DNA from: G020348385 sp964580235
Lineage (GTDB): Bacteria; Acidobacteriota; Aminicenantia; Aminicenantales; Aminicenantaceae
Assembly: GCA_964580235.1 (NCBI GenBank)
Contig: CAZOJY010000125.1
Span: 1-9,672, forward strand
Direction of reading: 5' to 3'
DNA: 9,672 bases
Positions 5,457-9,672 of the stretch are shown piece after piece. The position numbers and the translations under genes were made by a program. The stretch's first letter is position 1. Each line of letters starts with the position of its first letter. A model generated the notes under the pieces. It saw only the letters and a list, made by a program, of their open reading frames with translations. It was not told the DNA's origin and ran no database searches.

Positions 5457-7373
5457 TTATCTTAAAATATGCACGTCTTTATCGCGTTTTGTCAATCCAA
5501 TATTGTCAAAATATTCCAAAATCGCCGTCGCATATTTCCGGGAGAGCTGAAGGATATCGCGAAGTTCTGCAACGGTAATGCTCTGGTATTTTGCGAGATA
5601 CTGGAGGACGATCTTCCTGGCTTTTCCGAGGGCTTCTCTGTGATAGACGACCTTATCGCTGAGACGGACCAGGATTCCTTTTTCAAAAAGGTGATGCATC
5701 AGATTTTTAAATTCCTTTGGGTTGAGCCCCATCTTCTGCCGCATCTCTTCCTCAATTGGCGAGAAAAATCCTTTCTTCTTGAAATCCTGCTCGATCCGTT
5801 GGAGAATCTCCTGATCCCTGGGTTTAAGCCGGGATTCGTATCCCTTGAGGCTCACATCCGAATTCTTCCGATCTATAATGCCATTTTTCACCAATCTATC
5901 CACAACGGCTTTGAATGCCATGCTGTCGGTCACTTCGAGCATTTTTGACCGGAGTTCTTCATACGGCATGGCCAGACGATGCGGATTTTTGTCCAAGAAT
6001 TCCTTGACAATGGATTTCGATTTACTTGTCAGCTCTTCATAAAATCTAATGTGAAGATATTTCACTTTTTTATGCCCGGTAATGTTTATGACTTTTTGTG
6101 CATCCGTCAGGTTCTTGAGTGCCTCAACAAGAACTTCCTCCTTTTCCCCAATTTTTTTTCTTATCTCTGAGAGCGACAGCGGCAACGCTTTGGCATCCAG
6201 CAATACCTGATGCACTCTTTCTGACAAATCGCCGCCAAGTCTCCGGAGGCTTTCTACAGTCGCGGCATGGAATCTTTTGTGTTTAGCCGGGGTTGCATCC
6301 AGGATTTCCCCTCCTCCGATTGTCATCAAGGGCGAAAAAGTCCGGATCACGAAACGATCGCCGGGGAGAGCCACCGTGGGTGATTCAAGGACAAACTGAA
6401 CCAGAGATTCTTCTCCAGGAAGCACTTCATCAGCCTCGAGGAGAACCAGACGGGATATGATCTCGGCCGTCCCCACATGAAGCCTCATCCTTGTCCTGTT
6501 CTTCAGTTTTTTGCCGAAGCTCTTCAGCAGCCGGAGCTTGGCATCCAATCGATACGTTGGGCCGAGAGAACCAGGTTCGCCGGCACACTGCCCCCGCCGC
6601 AGCATCTCCTTTTTGACATCCTGAAGGTTTAATGCCGTGCGTTTTCCTAGGATCGATTTTGCCACTTTCTGATGATGAACCTGAATCCCGCGGACTTTGC
6701 CCATGATCCCATCCGGGAATATTTCAACTTTATCTCCTTCTCCGACTTTGCCCGAGAGGATGGTTCCGGCAATAACCGTTCCGAATCCGCGCATAGTGAA
6801 AACTCTGTCGACCGGCATGCGGAATATGCCGCTGTCATGCCTTGTACCGACCTCATCACCAAGCGTCATCAGGGCCTGTTTCAATTTATCCACACCGCTG
6901 CCGTCCACTGCTGATACCGGAAGTATCATTGCATTCTCGAGGAAAGAACCCTTCAGGAAATTTTTTGCCTCGCCGGTAACCTCAAGGATACGATCTTCTG
7001 TGACAAGGTCTGATTTTGTGAGAGCAACGATCCCCCTCTGGACTCCGAGAAGCTGAAGGATGTCAAAATGTTCTCTGGTCTGGGTGGAAATTCCCTCGTC
7101 AGCCGCGATTACTAAAAGAGCCGCATCGATGTTGCTCGCACCCGCCACCATGGTCTTGATGAGTTTCTCGTGACCGGGCACATCGATGAACACGATCTGT
7201 TTGCCGTAACCTGGAGTTTCTAAAAAAACAAATCCCAATTCGATGGTGATGCCGCGGCGTTTTTCCTCTGCCAGAGTATCCGCATCGATTCCTGTCAGAG
7301 CTTTGACAAGAAGGGTTTTGCCGTGGTCGATATGGCCGGCAGTGCCGACAATGACATGCTCAATTTCTGTCAT
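5457..7373 (-). CDS. selB: Selenocysteine-specific translation elongation factor SelB
   Basis: The protein is 638 aa, the usual SelB length, when started at the ATG at 7373 (M-T-E-I-E-H-V-I-V-G); the frame upstream offers only a TTG. All GTPase motifs are present: G1 G13-H-I-D-H-G-K-T20, G2 R40-G-I-T-I-E-L-G, G3 D64-V-P-G-H-E, G4 T119-K-S-D122 and G5 S154-A-V-D. EF-Tu-like barrel domains follow (about 175-390), then the SelB-specific tandem winged-helix region. The last helix unit (I-T-V-A-E-L-R-D-I-L, S-R-K-Y-A-T-A-I-L-E-Y-F-D) is the part that in known SelB proteins grips the SECIS hairpin. SelB delivers Sec-tRNA(Sec) to UGA codons with a downstream hairpin. tRNA-Sec follows five bases after its stop; the leader contains a 9-bp dyad. 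Confidence 0.97.
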   Translation of the reverse strand: MTEIEHVIVGTAGHIDHGKTLLVKALTGIDADTLAEEKRRGITIELGFVFLETPGYGKQIVFIDVPGHEKLIKTMVAGASNIDAALLVIAADEGISTQTREHFDILQLLGVQRGIVALTKSDLVTEDRILEVTGEAKNFLKGSFLENAMILPVSAVDGSGVDKLKQALMTLGDEVGTRHDSGIFRMPVDRVFTMRGFGTVIAGTILSGKVGEGDKVEIFPDGIMGKVRGIQVHHQKVAKSILGKRTALNLQDVKKEMLRRGQCAGEPGSLGPTYRLDAKLRLLKSFGKKLKNRTRMRLHVGTAEIISRLVLLEADEVLPGEESLVQFVLESPTVALPGDRFVIRTFSPLMTIGGGEILDATPAKHKRFHAATVESLRRLGGDLSERVHQVLLDAKALPLSLSEIRKKIGEKEEVLVEALKNLTDAQKVINITGHKKVKYLHIRFYEELTSKSKSIVKEFLDKNPHRLAMPYEELRSKMLEVTDSMAFKAVVDRLVKNGIIDRKNSDVSLKGYESRLKPRDQEILQRIEQDFKKKGFFSPIEEEMRQKMGLNPKEFKNLMHHLFEKGILVRLSDKVVYHREALGKARKIVLQYLAKYQSITVAELRDILQLSRKYATAILEYFDNIGLTKRDKDVHILR

Positions 7374-7440
7374 AGTTCCGGATCTCTTTTTCAAGGAAGG
7401 GCTATAGAATAGCAAAATACATGCATCTTGAAAAGAAATG

Positions 7441-7476
7441 CACCCGATGCGGAAGCAAAAATATTGACATCGGGTG
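7441..7476 (-). promoter_or_regulatory. Perfect 9-bp stem-loop in the selB leader
   Basis: CACCCGATG and CATCGGGTG are perfectly complementary (7441-7449 with 7468-7476), separated by 18 bases, and can add one G-U pair in the RNA. In transcription direction the hairpin starts 42 bases after the DsbD-alpha-like gene stop and ends 67 bases before the selB ATG. No T-run follows it, so it is not a clear terminator. In E. coli a SECIS-like hairpin in the selAB leader lets SelB control its own synthesis; a similar role here is only a possibility. It could also be an mRNA-processing or attenuation element. Confidence 0.45.
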
Positions 7477-7518
7477 GCTGCTTTCCAGCCTGTTGACGAT
7501 TGTGCAATACCGTGAGGG

Positions 7519-8073
7519 TTATTTGCCCTCTTTCTGGAATTGTAGCTGCGTAAATATCTCTTGATTGATCTTTTTTATCTCTTTAGAAACCGGAACCACC
7601 TGGAAGGGAATGGCGAACTCGAGAGTTTTCGGAGCCAAACATGACATTTCATCGCATGCCTGATACAAAAAGCTGGCTTTTAAGATATTTTCTCCTTGTG
7701 GGGCAGTATCATCAACCCTGACTCGGACTCCCAAAACAACTTTTCCTTCATAGATCTGGAGTTCCACTTCAGAAAAATTATAGACCCGCGTATCTGGATC
7801 AGGGTAATAAAACTCCAAAACTTCAATGTTGTCATTTTTGACTATCATAAGAGCACAGGCAACCAGAAACTGATCGGCCAACTCCGGACCGTTGACATGC
7901 CACCCGGGCAGGATATCCAGCAGCAAAGCAACATCGATCACGCCCCCAGGATGCACGCCATCCTGAGAGATGTAGGTTTTAACTGCAACGACCTCTTCCT
8001 CGGCCTGTATGGATGAATATCCCGGAAGGATCAAAAGCCATATAAGAGGCAGAATTTTATACTTCAGCATCAT
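7519..8073 (-). CDS. Stand-alone DsbD-alpha-like periplasmic thiol:disulfide protein
   Basis: The 184-aa product has a signal peptide (about residues 1-24, L-P-L-I-W-L-L-I-L-P, cleavage near S-I-Q-A). The mature domain matches the N-terminal domain of DsbD: W-H-V-N-G near residue 58, then Y-P-D-P-D, I-Y-E-G-K-V and the signature Y-Q-A-C140-D-E-M-S-C145-L-A-P, which corresponds to the YQxC...C-x-P active-site region whose two Cys form the redox-active disulfide. In DsbD this domain takes electrons from the membrane domain and passes them to periplasmic partners. Here it stands alone, without the eight-helix membrane domain or the C-terminal thioredoxin domain. It follows the Sec-containing thioredoxin-like gene on the same strand with an 80-base gap. 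A functional pairing of the two is inferred from this context. An extra Cys (C73) is present. Confidence 0.85.
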   Translation of the reverse strand: MMLKYKILPLIWLLILPGYSSIQAEEEVVAVKTYISQDGVHPGGVIDVALLLDILPGWHVNGPELADQFLVACALMIVKNDNIEVLEFYYPDPDTRVYNFSEVELQIYEGKVVLGVRVRVDDTAPQGENILKASFLYQACDEMSCLAPKTLEFAIPFQVVPVSKEIKKINQEIFTQLQFQKEGK

Positions 8074-8074
8074 T

Positions 8075-8113
8075 TTGAAAAATATACTCCGATACCCAAA
8101 AAGTCAAGATAGC
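8075..8113 (-). promoter_or_regulatory. Candidate sigma-70-type promoter for the DsbD-alpha-like gene
   Basis: On the minus strand TTGACT is followed, after 15 bases, by TATATT (or after 17 by TATTTT), just upstream of the ATG at 8073. If used, transcription would begin at or next to the start codon, giving a nearly leaderless mRNA; this fits the absence of a well-placed Shine-Dalgarno site. The spacing is imperfect and co-transcription with the upstream gene is the alternative. Confidence 0.25.
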
Positions 8114-8153
8114 TATTAAGCTCACAAACAGCAATGTTTATGAATAATTCAGG

Positions 8154-9668
8154 CTATTTTTTCTCTTTTTCCTTTTCCAAGACTTTCTTGATCTGTTCTA
8201 TTTTAGCTTTATATCTGGCTTTGATCTGATCATCTGCAAGTTCATAGGCTTTTTCTGCCGCTTTGAGCGCATCTTCATGTTTTTTCATTTTTTGATACAC
8301 CGTGGCCAAAGTGTCCCAATTGTAATACGCTTCCTGTAATTCAACAGATTTTTTCGCCGCCTGGAGGGCGCTTTCCAGGTTTTTCCCTTGTTGAGCCCAG
8401 AACATCGCATAACTGTTCAAAACACTGGCATTGTCTTGATGTTTTGCTGCATATTCAGGTCCGAAAAGCTTCAGAGCCTTTTCTTCTTTTCCCAGCCTGA
8501 TGTAATTCTGCGCGGCTGTCCGGAAGTTGTACCATCTGTCTGGATCGATTTTCAGCGCCAGCATCATCATTTCCTCTGCACTTTTTGTATTCGTTTCATG
8601 TTTCACCCAGAAATTGGCATACTGCATGAGAGAATAGGCAAGATTGGACACCTGCCCTTCCATGAATCTTTTCCCAAAAACTCCATCCGCTTTCTCTTCC
8701 TCTTGTAACAGCATGTACAGTTCAGCCAGATCTTTCTGGTAGCGAGGGCTGGGATTGTACTTCATGATATCATTGATCTTTTCGGCCAGTTCGATCCCCT
8801 TGTCCACATTGTCCTTATCCCTAATGATTCTTGTGATGTAGGAGCTGAGAACGTAGGGATCATCGGGATACTTGGTTGTGTATTCCTCGAAGAATGCAGC
8901 CGCTTCTTCTTTGGGCGCGCGCATTCCGAAGTAATAACTCAGGCGTTGGAAAGCAGATTTCATCAACGGGCTTGCGGGATACTTTTTGATAAATGCTTTC
9001 AGAGGTTCCGGATCCATTTTTCTCGCAAAAGCCTGCATGGCTCCTATCGAAAATTCGGCGTATTCGGTGAAGGAAACCTTATTGTCCTGGTAATCCGTTG
9101 TTCCTTTTTTCCCATCGGGATCGAGGGTCAGGACTTTTTTGTACATCTCAAGAGCTTTTGCCTCATCGTATTTTCTGTCGTATTTGCGCGCAAGCTTGAA
9201 TACCGTTTCAACATTTTTGGGATCTTTGGCGTATGCTTCCGAGATGGCCTTGAAAGTGTCGATGCCCTTGACGCTTTTTTCAAGCCGGTCAAGAAATTTT
9301 TCCGGCGGCGGGCCGTACCCGACATGCCAATCGTAATCTGACCCATCTTTATCCAGCAACATGACCGTTGGGGTTGCTCGAATGCTGAACCGCTTGTATG
9401 TCTCGTCTCCAGTTTTATCTCCTCTTTCGGCTCGGAAAAGAACAAAATTGGAGTTCAGAAACTCCTGGAATTTTTTGTTTTGAAAAAACTGCTGATCCAG
9501 CAGTATGCAGGACCCTCAGCCATCCGAGAAGAAGTCGATCAGAACCAGCTTGCCTTCGGTTTTAGCCTTGGCAACAGCATCATCCAGGCTACCCTGGAAC
9601 CAGCTCTGAGCGGCTCCAAAGGAGGATAAAAAAATAAGGAGAAGAGGCAGGGCAAGTAATTTTCTCAT
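8154..9668 (-). CDS. Putative secreted selenoprotein: thioredoxin-like domain with Sec-x-x-Cys motif plus TPR repeats (TGA at codon 51 read as selenocysteine)
   Basis: The frame starts at the ATG at 9668 with a clear signal peptide (M-R-K-L-L-A-L-P-L-L-L-I-F-L, cleavage near residues 20-22) and runs 504 codons if the TGA at 9518-9516 is decoded as Sec. Residues about 23-140 are a thioredoxin_7-like fold: K-L-V-L-I-D-F-F, then G50-U51-G52-S53-C54, F-V-L-F-R-A and the cis-Pro loop A-T-P100-T with V-M-L-L-D. U51 occupies the place of the first Cys of C-x-x-C, and the second Cys is kept. Residues about 150-495 are helical TPR repeats (for example Y-N-W-D-T-L-A-T-V-Y-Q-K-M-K-K-H-E-D-A), ending in a Lys/Glu tail. 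A hairpin follows the TGA, and selB and tRNA-Sec are 2-4 kb downstream on the same strand. A conventional gene caller would report only 8154-9362 from an internal Met. The alternative, a nonsense mutation or sequencing error, is less likely given the exact position of the TGA. Confidence 0.88.
9488..9504 (-). promoter_or_regulatory. Candidate bacterial SECIS hairpin downstream of the Sec UGA
   Basis: On the minus strand ACTGCTG (9504-9498) and CAGCAGT (9494-9488) pair perfectly over 7 bp around the loop GAT. The loop starts 18 nt after the UGA and its first base is G. This fits the general bacterial SECIS description (upper stem of at least 4 bp, small apical loop with a G in its first two positions, roughly 16-37 nt from the UGA). 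It lies inside the coding sequence, as bacterial SECIS elements must, encoding the residues L-L-D-Q-Q. It would be bound by the C-terminal winged-helix domain of SelB. Confidence 0.75.
9516..9518 (-). other. In-frame TGA selenocysteine codon (codon 51)
   Basis: The triplet is TCA on the plus strand and TGA in the gene. It is the only in-frame stop between the ATG at 9668 and the TAG at 8154. It replaces the N-terminal, nucleophilic Cys of the thioredoxin-type C-x-x-C motif, the most common place for selenocysteine in thioredoxin-fold selenoproteins. Confidence 0.87.
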
Positions 9669-9672
9669 AATG

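Noticed and set aside
5457..7415. Longer selB beginning at a TTG at 7415
   Set aside because: The extra 14 residues are not SelB-like, and the ATG at 7373 places the GTPase P-loop at the usual distance from the N-terminus.
8154..9362. TPR protein as a separate 402-aa gene starting at an internal Met
   Set aside because: The Met at 9362 lies inside the thioredoxin fold, just after the cis-Pro loop. The same frame continues upstream to a signal peptide, with only the TGA at the active-site Cys position interrupting it.
9510..9519. The U-G-S-C tetrapeptide as membership of the previously named 'UGSC-containing' selenoprotein group
   Set aside because: The surrounding residues (K-L-V-L-I-D-F-F before, cis-Pro A-T-P-T after) are those of a thioredoxin fold. 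The tetrapeptide match alone is not evidence of that other family.
1..9672. CRISPR arrays, insertion sequences or toxin-antitoxin/defence genes
   Set aside because: No regularly spaced repeats, transposase motifs or defence-type proteins were found on either strand.

Overview
This window looks like a piece of a Gram-negative bacterial chromosome with moderate GC content. Signal peptides, a DsbD-alpha-type periplasmic domain, a PilZ protein and a DUF5658 protein suggest Desulfobacterota, Acidobacteriota/Aminicenantes or a similar lineage. The sequence alone does not fix the phylum. The organism decodes UGA as selenocysteine: a complete tRNA-Sec gene and a full-length selB lie here side by side.

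Left part (1-5334): the 3' part of an alkaline-phosphatase-superfamily 'sulfatase' gene (+), then a perfect GC-rich dyad, then a short leftward cluster: a possible methyltransferase remnant, a small two-helix membrane protein and a DUF5658 membrane protein that ends in a terminator-like hairpin. A radical SAM protein (+) follows, with an operator-like inverted repeat just upstream. Next come a convergent PilZ protein (-) and a membrane protein of unknown function (+). These genes show no clear shared pathway.

Right part (5356-9668): everything is on the minus strand. In transcription order it holds a signal-peptide-bearing thioredoxin-like/TPR protein, a stand-alone DsbD-alpha-like periplasmic protein, selB and tRNA-Sec. 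The thioredoxin-like gene is the main discovery. Read conventionally it is broken by an in-frame TGA at codon 51. That TGA sits exactly where the first Cys of the CxxC redox motif should be (G-U-G-S-C), the thioredoxin fold continues on both sides, and a perfect 7-bp hairpin starts 12 nt after the TGA with G as the first base of its apical loop. This matches the published layout of a bacterial SECIS element. I therefore annotate one 504-codon selenoprotein gene (8154-9668), not a truncated 402-aa ORF.

Taken together, the right half reads as a selenium-dependent periplasmic thiol-redox module (a Sec-x-x-Cys thioredoxin fold on a TPR scaffold plus a DsbD-alpha-like partner) sitting next to the factors that decode its selenocysteine codon. 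selA and selD are not in this window.
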